Source of the DNA: Bacteroidales bacterium
GTDB taxonomy: Bacteria > Bacteroidota > Bacteroidia > Bacteroidales > JALTDM01
Direction: 5' to 3'
Assembly: GCA_027073875.1 (NCBI GenBank)
Contig: JALTEO010000316.1
Coordinates: 1-6,289, forward strand
Length of the DNA: 6,289 nucleotides
Part shown: positions 1 through 6,289 of the stretch, in pieces
How positions within the stretch are numbered: position 1 is the stretch's first letter
Layout of the letters: each line of letters starts with the position of its first letter
Notes under the pieces: generated by a model
What the model saw: only the letters and a program-made list of their open reading frames with translations
Told to the model about the DNA's origin: nothing
Databases searched by the model: none
Made by a program: the position numbers and the translations under genes

Positions 1-103
1 TTTTTAAAAGATTTTTTCTATTTGCTTTCCCTATAGGGCTTTATGATATTTCCCTTATACTTCCCCATATTTTATTGAATTATCCCGATAGTCCTGCAAA
101 AAC
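1..103. other. AT-rich 5' flank, no convincing gene
   Basis: This stretch lies before the antiporter ORF. Reading frame 3 on + is open from the window edge and ends in a TGA at 105-107, which overlaps the ATG at 104 as ATGA. It could be the last 34 codons of a gene that begins outside the window. The translation is hydrophobic and low in complexity, has no methionine and matches no family I recognise, so an open frame by chance in AT-rich DNA is just as likely. A perfect 10-base palindrome, CCCTATAGGG, lies at 29-38. I see no clear TAnnTTTG promoter box. Confidence 0.3.
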
Positions 104-2107
104 ATGACTCGCCTAAGAAAAATATCAAAAAGCTGTGAGTATTTCTTATATCGAATTCAGGTTAGTAAATTGCCTCAACTTTCAAAAATTTGGATTTTGA
201 GGCATTTTTTTTATATCTTTTTGATTATCAGCTTGTTTTTTCCAAGTATTGGGAAAACACAAACGAATACTATCAATCAAAAAATTAAGATTGACTTACC
301 GGACATTCTTGTCAGCCATGTAGATTATGACATAACAATTGAAGTAGATTCCACTCTTGGCAAGCAAGTAAACGAAAAGTTTGTTTGCCTGTTGGTCAAC
401 GACAAAGTTACTACCGTTCACTTTAAAGATAATAAAGGCACTTTTACACACCGGTTCAACGGTAAAGAACAACTAACCGTAGCCATGGATGAAGATGTAT
501 CCGTTAAAACAGTTTCGCCAATTCCACTATGGTTTTCAATCATTCCGCCACTACTCGCCATTCTATTTGCCTTGTGGTTTCGTGAAGTGTTAACATCTAT
601 TTTTATCGGCTTATTATCAGGCACCTTTATCATTTCCTACTTTCAAGGACACAACATAATCATGTCGCTGATTTACGGATTTTTCCACATTGTAGATAAA
701 TATATTATTCAAGTACTGAACAACCCCGAGCACTTGGCAATTATTGTATTTTCAATGCTTATTGGTGCTACAGTTGTGGTCATTACCCAAAACGGAGGGA
801 TGCAAGGCATCATACGCCGGTTATCGAAATATGCGACCAATCGGCGTTCCGGGCAATTTATTACCATGATAATGGGCATTATCATCTTTTTTGACGACTA
901 TGCTAATACACTGGTTGTAGGAAATACAATGCGTCCCATAACCGACAAGTTGAAAATCTCACGCGAGAAATTAGCTTACATCGTAGATTCTACAGCAGCA
1001 CCCATCGCATCTGTTGCGTTCATCACTACTTGGATTGGAGCTGAATTGAGCTATATTCAGTCGGGACTTACCACACTTCATATTGATGAAACACCATACT
1101 TTATCTTTCTTAATTCCTTGCGATATGCGTATTATCCGGTTTTAACCATCGGATTCATGTTTTTTCTGATTTGGATGCGACGGGATTTTGGTCCTATGTT
1201 CCATGCTGAAAAAAGAACCATGACAAAAAAAATTGAAGTAACAGAAATTACAGACAATACACAGGCCGAAAAACCTCGTATTTCTTCCGGATGGAATGCC
1301 GTAATTCCTGTCGGCATCATTGTTCTCGGCACTTTTACGGGATTATTTCTCACGGGCTATCAGTCTACCGTTTGGCACAATAATTCAATGTCGTGGTGGG
1401 TAAAACTGTCACAAACTATCGGCAATTCCGATTCGTTTAAATCGCTGATGTGGGCATCGTTATTAGCTGTGGTCGTTGCTGTTATGATGACTGTTTTCCA
1501 AAAAATTCAAACACTATCGCAGAGTATGGAATCCGTTCTGGAAGGATTCAAATCCATGTTGCAAGCAATTGTCATCCTTACACTGGCATGGGCACTGGCA
1601 GCTCTCACACAGGAATTGCATACTGCAGATTTCTTTTCCGGTGTATTTATTGCTGTCAAGCTGCCGGCATTTCTGTTACCTGCTGTTACTTTTTTGATTG
1701 CGGCAGTAGTATCTTTTTCCACCGGCTCGTCATGGGGCACAATGGCAATATTATATCCGTTAATTTTACCTGCATCGTGGTTGTTAACCAAAGAATACGG
1801 CATGAGTTACGACCAAAGCATGCACATCTTTTATGGTGTGGTCAGAGCTGTTATCACCGGTTCTGTTTTTGGTGACCATTGTTCTCCTATTTCCGATACA
1901 ACTATCCTAAGTTCTATGGCAAGTAGTTGTAAGCATATTGATCATGTACGCACACAATTACCTTATGCCACTACAGTTGCCGGAGTTGCTTTAGTTTTTG
2001 GCATTGTTCCGGGTGGTTTCGGCATCTCGCCATGGATACTATATCCGGCATCTTTTGTTGTATTATGGTTTATTGTAAAACAATTCGGGAAGAAATACTC
2101 TATGTAG
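104..2107 (+). CDS. NhaC-family Na+/H+ antiporter with N-terminal extracytoplasmic domain
   Basis: This is an inner-membrane secondary transporter that most likely exchanges Na+ for H+ (NhaC-type, COG1757/PF03553). The closely related MleN antiporters use malate/lactate, so the substrate is not certain. From about residue 141 the protein is a series of hydrophobic segments. Family hallmarks include FFDDYANTLVVGNTMRP (262-278) followed by a STAAPIASVAF stretch (296-306), GSSWGTMA (541-548) and FGDHCSPISDTTILSS (589-604). Charged loop residues 365-395 separate two membrane halves. Before the transporter, residues 33-53 form a signal-peptide-like segment (RHFFYIFLIISLFFPSIG then KTQT). Residues 54-138 are a soluble, beta-rich stretch that should face the periplasm. 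At 667 residues it is longer than a classic NhaC. The start is uncertain: ATG at 104 gives about 31 residues before the signal sequence and has no Shine-Dalgarno, while TTG at 197 or 221 would give a compact signal peptide. The family call is firm; the start is not. Confidence 0.9.
   Translation: MTRLRKISKSCEYFLYRIQVSKLPQLSKIWILRHFFYIFLIISLFFPSIGKTQTNTINQKIKIDLPDILVSHVDYDITIEVDSTLGKQVNEKFVCLLVNDKVTTVHFKDNKGTFTHRFNGKEQLTVAMDEDVSVKTVSPIPLWFSIIPPLLAILFALWFREVLTSIFIGLLSGTFIISYFQGHNIIMSLIYGFFHIVDKYIIQVLNNPEHLAIIVFSMLIGATVVVITQNGGMQGIIRRLSKYATNRRSGQFITMIMGIIIFFDDYANTLVVGNTMRPITDKLKISREKLAYIVDSTAAPIASVAFITTWIGAELSYIQSGLTTLHIDETPYFIFLNSLRYAYYPVLTIGFMFFLIWMRRDFGPMFHAEKRTMTKKIEVTEITDNTQAEKPRISSGWNAVIPVGIIVLGTFTGLFLTGYQSTVWHNNSMSWWVKLSQTIGNSDSFKSLMWASLLAVVVAVMMTVFQKIQTLSQSMESVLEGFKSMLQAIVILTLAWALAALTQELHTADFFSGVFIAVKLPAFLLPAVTFLIAAVVSFSTGSSWGTMAILYPLILPASWLLTKEYGMSYDQSMHIFYGVVRAVITGSVFGDHCSPISDTTILSSMASSCKHIDHVRTQLPYATTVAGVALVFGIVPGGFGISPWILYPASFVVLWFIVKQFGKKYSM
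171..212 (+). terminator. Intrinsic-terminator-like hairpin inside the antiporter 5' end
   Basis: TGCCTCAA (171-178) and TTGAGGCA (197-204) form a perfect 8-bp stem around an 18-base loop. Eight T residues (205-212) follow directly. This is the form of a rho-independent terminator on +. It falls 67-108 bases after the ATG at 104, within the antiporter ORF. It may end a transcript arriving from upstream if the real antiporter start is further down, or act as a leader attenuator. A ribosome translating from ATG 104 would melt the stem. The long loop lowers confidence somewhat. Confidence 0.5.
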
Positions 2108-2116
2108 AGTTAGTTA

Positions 2117-2147
2117 AAAGTTTGCAAAGCTGAAAGTTCGTAAAGCT
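2117..2147. repeat. Two-copy imperfect 15-base tandem repeat
   Basis: AAAGTTTGCAAAGCT (2117-2131) is followed one base later by AAAGTTCGTAAAGCT (2133-2147), with 13 of 15 bases identical and a 16-base period. The pair fills most of the 42-base spacer between the convergent antiporter and propeller-protein genes. I see no GC-rich hairpin with a T-tract here, so neither gene has an obvious intrinsic terminator. The unit resembles AAAGTT-type short repeats that I recall from Bacteroidota spacers, but that link is unverified. Confidence 0.6.
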
Positions 2148-2149
2148 CA

Positions 2150-4918
2150 TTAGTTTACTGCATAATTATAGAGAAAGTTGCCTTTACCGCCCACCAACAG
2201 ATTGAACCGCAATGATGAGTTATCGAAATGCCCGATACTAAACGGTGATTTGCCTTCGAGTGGAAAATCTTTATACAGCGAGCCATCAGCATTAAATAGA
2301 TAAACTTCTTCGTTTTGACTATCGCTTATACCAATTTTACAGACATTATTAGGAAAAGTAAAAATAATAGGTGGCGAAGAAATTGTATTTTCAAATTCGT
2401 GGGTAAATATCTCTTTTTTATTTTCGTTAAACACCTGTAATTGATTCTCATCTAAGAATATAAAATCAGGTTTTCCGTTACGGTCAATATCTTCGAGCAG
2501 AAAATAATGGTTGGGTGTAAATTCGCCAAACTCTTTGACTTTCACGCTACCGTCAAAAGCAATCATATATACTTTCCCTGCACGGTCGGTTGTTACCAAG
2601 TAATTTCCATCTATCTTTCCGTAAGGATTATAGAGATAAAACGGATTGTTGTGCGATTTGGAAAAATATTTTGCCACTGTAATTAGATTTTCGCCACGAC
2701 GATTAACAATGTAAGTTTTCAAGCTATCTGAAAAAACAATAAAATCTTTTGTTTCCAAACGGAAATGTTGAACAGGCATCAATACAGGATTGTCGGTATT
2801 GCCAAAAGTCCAGCCGGGCAATATATTGCCTTCCAAATTATACAGATAAATATGATGATCTTCCCCTGCTACAAAAATACGGTAATCTCTCGTATGCTCG
2901 TAATCAAATACTGCAATACCGTTTGTTGCCGGCGAGCGAAGATCCAGTGGAAAATGCTCTACATTGTTACCGTTTCTGTCAATCAGATAAATCCGGTGCT
3001 TTGTATTAAAAAGATATTGCAGTTTATTGTTTTTGTATGCATCTATTTGATACACATCACTCATAATCCGCTCATTCAGATGGATTTTCCACAAAATTCT
3101 GCCGGAAGCATTTATTAAATAAATATTGTTTCGTAAATCTTGAACAAAAATCTCTTTTTGCATCGTTTTGTGATTAATAACCAACTTGGGCTTAAACAAA
3201 ATAGTAGTATCTAAATGTGTTTCCCAAACAGTATGCGGCTTTTCTTTAATATTGGAATTATAATACAAGACAATGGAATTATACAGCATATCGTTATTAC
3301 CGGAAAACTGATAACCTATACCGTAAATTTTATTAAATCGTTCTTTATTTTCGTGCAACGATTTTGCCAAGCCGGCATCAAAATAATAAGAAAATACATC
3401 TGCCGCAGGCATAACGGTAGAAAAGAAATAAAAATTACTACGATTCGACAAATTATCCTTGAAATCCATATAAGTCAATTCTTTATCTAAAGTTTGTTGT
3501 CGCACATTGTCCACAATAAATTTTGTCAATCCTTTTTTCGACGAAGCAAACACCAAATAATTGTTTACGAAAGCAAAATAATTACCTGAGAATTTTGAAA
3601 AAATATTACCAAACAAATCCTTGAAAACTTTTGGGAAAGGCATAGAATAAATCGGATACGAAGTCTCGTCATCTAAATGATAATTATAGATATAAGAACT
3701 AAAATCATTGCCATGAATTTGGGCATGCTTTTGCAAAATTTTCAATAACTCTTCGCGAGCTAATCGCTGACTGGCAGTCTTATATACCACAAAAGCATCT
3801 TCGTAAATATTATCGTGTTGCGGCTGCTCAAATACCAGTGCCAACTCATCCTCAAAAACAGAATAAAAGACCGACTGTAAATTGAAGCCATATTTCGTTT
3901 TAATAGCTTCCATCTTCTTTTTTGATTGTTCGGCAAGACCTTCGTCAGTCAGGTATTTACTATAATCCTGCTGAAACTTTTGAATGTCGCTAATACCCAG
4001 ATGAATAAACGACACCGTTCCCGACGGCAACACTTCTTCCATTTCGTTTTCTACGGGTTCTTGCCGTTTAAACAAATTAATATATCGAAAAATAGAATCA
4101 TTACTGTTCATAAAACCGTTCATCATTATCAACGATTCTTTAATGTTTAAATCCAGTTCACACCAATCGCCCACATTCAGATTTTTCAAATGTCTTTGGT
4201 GGACTTCATTCATAAAAATGGACGAAAACTTAGAAAAGTAACCGAAATTGACAAATAAATTTGCTAATACATTTTTCCCTGCAGTCTTATTAACCTGCTC
4301 AAACTGACGATTTGACAACAAATTAAATTTAGTTTCCGATTGACGAACAACGGACTCTATCAACAATGATGAACGGGAAATAACCAATACATTTTTCAAG
4401 AATGAATAAAATAAAGCCGGTTTCCCTTGTTGCAAAGCAGAAATAATTTTTTTTCCGTCATAATCCCTCTCTTTTAATGTAGCAGACTGAAAATAATTCT
4501 TTTTCATAAAATCAGTCACTTGTTTTACCGTAATTCTATCAGGCAGCTTTATATAAAATACCACTGAAAAATCTGCTTTTCCTGTGAGATGAGTCGAAAT
4601 AATTACAGGCGTTTTATTTAATAACTTCTTAAATGAAGTATTTCCGGCAAACGGTTTGATAATGCCAACTATATTTTGACTTATCTTAGCAAAAGCGGGA
4701 ATAGAATCAAGGGCAGTCCAAAAATTATTTTTTTGGGTAAGTTGTTCAGTAAATTTCTGAAAATTATCAGTCTTGAGAATCAACGCGGCATTATCGGGCA
4801 CTAACTCAATAGCTCCGGAAAGCGGCTTACTCTGATTACCGTAAAAATGAATTCCCAAATAACTACCAACAGCTAAAATCGTGAGAATTAGAAGTAGATA
4901 TATAATCTTTTTGCCCAT
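2150..4918 (-). CDS. Membrane-anchored DUF3352-like protein with C-terminal beta-propeller, function unknown
   Basis: This is a 922-residue protein whose function I do not recognise. Residues 1-26 (MGKKIIYLLLILTILAVG...) form an uncleaved anchor or signal peptide. There is no lipobox cysteine, so it is probably not a lipoprotein and the rest should be extracytoplasmic. Residues 36-560 resemble DUF3352 in the motif VPDNAALILKTDNFQKF (40-56). This block looks duplicated: residues 40-230 and 297-505 share a P-x3-hydrophobic-x-QKF opening and a later LV-x2-S...VRQ...LSNR region. From about 575 to the end, repeats of the form IYLI(N/D)xxG recur near 599, 643, 690, 735, 783, 827 and 872. This pattern fits a 7- or 8-bladed PQQ/VCBS-like beta-propeller, with the final NFLYNYAVN possibly closing the ring. 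DIDRNGKPD (810-818) looks like a Ca2+-binding FG-GAP/VCBS loop. The start at 4918 is supported by the KK-hydrophobic N-terminus directly after it. The start has no Shine-Dalgarno, and a MITE-like element lies 12 bases upstream. A role in envelope assembly or surface interaction is inference only. Confidence 0.85.
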   Translation of the reverse strand: MGKKIIYLLLILTILAVGSYLGIHFYGNQSKPLSGAIELVPDNAALILKTDNFQKFTEQLTQKNNFWTALDSIPAFAKISQNIVGIIKPFAGNTSFKKLLNKTPVIISTHLTGKADFSVVFYIKLPDRITVKQVTDFMKKNYFQSATLKERDYDGKKIISALQQGKPALFYSFLKNVLVISRSSLLIESVVRQSETKFNLLSNRQFEQVNKTAGKNVLANLFVNFGYFSKFSSIFMNEVHQRHLKNLNVGDWCELDLNIKESLIMMNGFMNSNDSIFRYINLFKRQEPVENEMEEVLPSGTVSFIHLGISDIQKFQQDYSKYLTDEGLAEQSKKKMEAIKTKYGFNLQSVFYSVFEDELALVFEQPQHDNIYEDAFVVYKTASQRLAREELLKILQKHAQIHGNDFSSYIYNYHLDDETSYPIYSMPFPKVFKDLFGNIFSKFSGNYFAFVNNYLVFASSKKGLTKFIVDNVRQQTLDKELTYMDFKDNLSNRSNFYFFSTVMPAADVFSYYFDAGLAKSLHENKERFNKIYGIGYQFSGNNDMLYNSIVLYYNSNIKEKPHTVWETHLDTTILFKPKLVINHKTMQKEIFVQDLRNNIYLINASGRILWKIHLNERIMSDVYQIDAYKNNKLQYLFNTKHRIYLIDRNGNNVEHFPLDLRSPATNGIAVFDYEHTRDYRIFVAGEDHHIYLYNLEGNILPGWTFGNTDNPVLMPVQHFRLETKDFIVFSDSLKTYIVNRRGENLITVAKYFSKSHNNPFYLYNPYGKIDGNYLVTTDRAGKVYMIAFDGSVKVKEFGEFTPNHYFLLEDIDRNGKPDFIFLDENQLQVFNENKKEIFTHEFENTISSPPIIFTFPNNVCKIGISDSQNEEVYLFNADGSLYKDFPLEGKSPFSIGHFDNSSLRFNLLVGGKGNFLYNYAVN

Positions 4919-4930
4919 AACATCTAATTA

Positions 4931-5064
4931 TGAGACCTTTGCAAAACTTCCGGCTTTGTCATTCTGAATGCAGTGAAGAACCTATAAATGATTACCATTC
5001 AGCATGTTGAGATTCTTCGCAATGCTCAGAATGACAGTTTCTTTTGGTTTTTGCAAAAGTCTTA
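4931..5064. mobile_element. MITE-like element with nested inverted repeats
   Basis: The outer ends are inverted repeats: AGACCTTTGCAAAAC (4933-4947) pairs with TTTTTGCAAAAGTCT (5048-5062), 13 of 15 bases, and the ends can be extended to TGAGAC...GTCTTA. A TTA lies on each side (4928-4930 and 5065-5067), compatible with a 3-base target duplication but too short to prove one. An inner palindrome lies within (see 4958-5035). At 134 bases and without a plausible gene, it fits a non-autonomous miniature element. The outer ends resemble those of Bacteroidota insertion sequences from memory; no family is assigned. It stops 12 bases before the start codon of the 922-residue protein. Confidence 0.6.
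4958..5035. repeat. Inner palindrome, GTCATTCTGA...TCAGAATGAC
   Basis: The left arm at 4958-4983 (GTCATTCTGAATGCAGTGAAGAACCT) is described by its ends GTCATTCTGA and GAAGAACCT. The right arm at 5010-5035 begins AGATTCTTC and ends TCAGAATGAC. The arms pair at 19 of 26 positions, with perfect 10-base outer ends and a 26-base loop. This matches an abundant intergenic palindrome that I associate with Bacteroidota genomes (GTCATTCTGA plus GAAGAATCT). If transcribed in either direction it should fold into a long hairpin. Confidence 0.7.
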
Positions 5065-5168
5065 TTATTTTAAAGGCAAAATTAGGGAAATTTACAAGAA
5101 ATTGAAGCAGCAAAAACTTTATTTTGTAAACTTACTTTTCAACATTATTTCCAAACCAAAAGGAAACT

Positions 5169-5199
5169 CAAAATTACTAACCTACTATATATAACTAAA
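5169..5199 (-). promoter_or_regulatory. Possible Bacteroidota-type promoter for the 922-residue protein
   Basis: Read on -, TAATTTTG (5176-5169) matches the -7 consensus TAnnTTTG exactly. Nineteen bases upstream is TTTA (5199-5196), three of four matches to the -33 TTTG box. The spacing is as expected for the Bacteroidota primary sigma factor. Transcription would start near 5162 and cross the whole MITE-like element, giving a leader of about 240 bases. Such short motifs occur by chance in AT-rich DNA, so this stays tentative. Confidence 0.33.
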
Positions 5200-5330
5200 G
5201 TTTGTAATTAACTCCCTTGAAGAATTTCCCCTATTCTTTCGAGCATCCTCACTCATAATTAAGGATTGTTCCTAATGACTTTTAAATTGATACAATTCGG
5301 TCCAACAACCTTTTTGCTCAAATCTTTTTA

Positions 5331-5362
5331 CTTAACTTACTAAAGTTAAGAACTTTATTTTT
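5331..5362 (+). repeat. Two overlapping, mutually exclusive hairpins
   Basis: CTTAACTT (5331-5338) pairs perfectly with AAGTTAAG (5343-5350) around a 4-base loop. TAAAGTT (5341-5347) pairs perfectly with AACTTTA (5351-5357) around a 3-base loop and is followed by five T residues (5358-5362). The two stems share bases 5343-5347 and cannot form together. On + this has the form of a weak antiterminator/terminator pair, but no gene follows on that strand and the stems are AT-rich. Confidence 0.35.
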
Positions 5363-5393
5363 ATAAAACCATTAAATCTGTGAAAAAAAATCC

Positions 5394-5419
5394 AAAAAAA
5401 AAGGAGACCAATGCCTCCT
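5394..5419 (-). terminator. Intrinsic terminator of the universal stress protein gene
   Basis: Read on -, AGGAGGC (5419-5413), loop ATTG (5412-5409) and GTCTCCT (5408-5402) form a 7-bp stem with one G-T pair. It is followed by a run of T down to 5394 (nine T including the last stem base). It lies 23 bases after the TAG stop of the stress-protein gene. This should separate that gene from the 922-residue protein gene on the same strand. Confidence 0.85.
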
Positions 5420-5442
5420 CTAAAATAAAATCATAAAGTTTT

Positions 5443-6267
5443 CTAAAATGTTATTCCTCCACCAATACCATATGATTTTGGATTAACTGCCATAACAGGA
5501 ATCTTAGAATTATTGGCAATTACTTGCTGTTCATCAGTACCAAAAACGAAATCTATTGACCTAATATCTTTAGTGGTCATAATTAGAATTATATCAGCAT
5601 CAATTTTTTCTGCAAATTCAATAGTTTGCTTCCATAATGGTCCCTTGTCAGAAGAGAAATGAACTTCAAATTCAATATTTTTTCCTTTTAAATATTTCTT
5701 GGCAAAAACTGTATTTGCTTTTGTTTTTGTAATTAGTGTAGAATCTGAATATTCATACACATACAAATTAACTTTCAAATGAAAATAGCGAGAAAGGAAT
5801 CCTGCCCATTTAAGTTTTTGCTTATTTTCAACAGAATAATCAATAGGTACAACAATATTGTTAATTTCTTGTTTATGCGGTTCTGCCTGAACAACCAAAT
5901 AAGGCACTTTAGAATTGGCAATCACCTTCAAAGCCCAACTGCCTGTTAACTTCTGCATCCCTTTAATACCATGTGTACCCATAATCACCAACATAGCACC
6001 TATCTCATCGGCAACTTCACCAATGGCAGTAAATATATTACCTTCTCTTACCAGTGCATTTATGACAATACCACTATTTTTAGTTTCTAATTCAGCAATT
6101 TTATTCAAATCTTCTAAAGCCGGTGGAATATCTTTTTCTTTTTTAACAATATGTAATAAGACAATCTCATTATTAACGGAATTTGCCATATTAATAGCAT
6201 GTTTCAACGCATTCTCTGCTACGGGAGTAAAGTCCCAAGGAACTAAAATTTTATCTTTTTTCTCCAT
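5443..6267 (-). CDS. Tandem-domain universal stress protein (UspA family)
   Basis: This is a 274-residue cytoplasmic protein with two UspA-type domains (PF00582), at about 5-127 and 136-263. Domain 1 opens with KILVPWDFTPVAENAL, including the family's early Asp (D12). It carries the nucleotide-binding loop MGTHGIKGMQKLTGSW (96-111), of the G-x2-G-x8/9-G-S type with one residue fewer than the commonest spacing. Domain 2 opens with NNIVVPIDYSVEN but has MTTKDIRSIDFVFGTDEQ (230-247) in place of the glycine loop, so it probably does not bind ATP in the usual way. The family acts in stress survival, often as ATP-dependent or dimeric regulators; the partner is unknown. The ATG at 6267 precedes the conserved first strand closely and has no Shine-Dalgarno. 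Only 22 bases upstream are visible, so its promoter is outside the window. A clear terminator follows it. Confidence 0.9.
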   Translation of the reverse strand: MEKKDKILVPWDFTPVAENALKHAINMANSVNNEIVLLHIVKKEKDIPPALEDLNKIAELETKNSGIVINALVREGNIFTAIGEVADEIGAMLVIMGTHGIKGMQKLTGSWALKVIANSKVPYLVVQAEPHKQEINNIVVPIDYSVENKQKLKWAGFLSRYFHLKVNLYVYEYSDSTLITKTKANTVFAKKYLKGKNIEFEVHFSSDKGPLWKQTIEFAEKIDADIILIMTTKDIRSIDFVFGTDEQQVIANNSKIPVMAVNPKSYGIGGGITF

Positions 6268-6289
6268 AATTTAAAGGATATAATTACTT

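Larger units (their letters stand above)
5065..5393. other. Gene-free AT-rich spacer
   Basis: No reading frame here looks like a gene. A short open frame from 4988 to 5194 starts inside the MITE-like element and has a low-complexity lysine-rich translation, so I do not call it. The stretch holds a possible promoter for the 922-residue protein (5169-5199) and overlapping AT-rich hairpins (5331-5357). The remainder shows no structure I can support. Confidence 0.6.

Noticed and set aside
1..212. Known Na+ or Li+ riboswitch before the antiporter
   Set aside because: I cannot match the leader to any known riboswitch consensus. Only a terminator-like hairpin is visible, so no riboswitch is called.
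1507..1803. 98-codon open frame on - inside the antiporter gene
   Set aside because: It is antisense to conserved transmembrane coding sequence and has no recognisable domain.
1450..1875. 141-codon open frame on + inside the antiporter gene
   Set aside because: It overlaps the clearly coding antiporter frame that contains family motifs. Its translation is rich in Cys and His with no family pattern, as expected of a shadow frame.
2749..3490. Several 86-117-codon open frames on + opposite the propeller gene
   Set aside because: All lie antisense to the long 922-codon frame with its regular propeller repeats; none has a recognisable motif.
4928..5067. TTA on both sides of the element as proof of transposition
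   Set aside because: A 3-base match in AT-rich DNA is expected by chance; it is kept only as compatible evidence.
4988..5194. 68-codon open frame on + in the spacer
   Set aside because: It begins inside the palindromic element, is low in complexity and has no supporting upstream signal or family resemblance.
5915..6274. 119-codon open frame on + opposite the stress-protein gene
   Set aside because: It is antisense to a well-supported UspA domain and matches nothing I recognise.

Overview
The window looks like chromosomal DNA of a member of the Bacteroidota. The coding regions are moderately AT-rich and the spacers very AT-rich. None of the three start regions has a clear Shine-Dalgarno sequence. 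One spacer carries a palindromic GTCATTCTGA / GAAGAATCT-type element that I associate with Bacteroidota genomes. One candidate promoter fits the Bacteroidota pattern (TTTG-like box, 19 bases, TAnnTTTG). Genus cannot be told from this sequence.

Layout: (1) Positions 1-103 are an AT-rich flank without a convincing gene. (2) 104-2107 on + is a Na+/H+ antiporter of the NhaC family. It carries an extra N-terminal signal sequence and a small beta-rich extracytoplasmic domain. An intrinsic-terminator-like hairpin (171-212) lies inside the first 40 codons, so the start codon is uncertain. (3) 2108-2149 is a short spacer between two convergent genes, filled mostly by two copies of a 15-base repeat. 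(4) 2150-4918 on - is a 922-residue membrane-anchored protein of unknown function. Its first half appears to be an internal duplication, weakly DUF3352-like, and its second half is a beta-propeller. (5) 4919-5442 is a gene-free spacer of about 520 bases. It holds a 134-base MITE-like element with nested inverted repeats only 12 bases from the start codon of the 922-residue protein, a possible promoter on the far side of that element, a pair of mutually exclusive AT-rich hairpins, and a strong intrinsic terminator. (6) 5443-6267 on - is a tandem-domain universal stress protein that ends at that terminator.

The three genes do not form an operon. The antiporter and the propeller protein converge. 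The stress-protein gene is on the same strand as the propeller gene but is separated from it by a terminator and the mobile element. Ion homeostasis and general stress response are a plausible shared theme, but nothing in the sequence links the genes functionally. I found no CRISPR array, tRNA, rRNA, phage gene or obvious defence system. The points most worth a second look are the hairpin inside the antiporter's 5' end, the duplicated-domain plus propeller protein, and the palindromic element placed in its leader.
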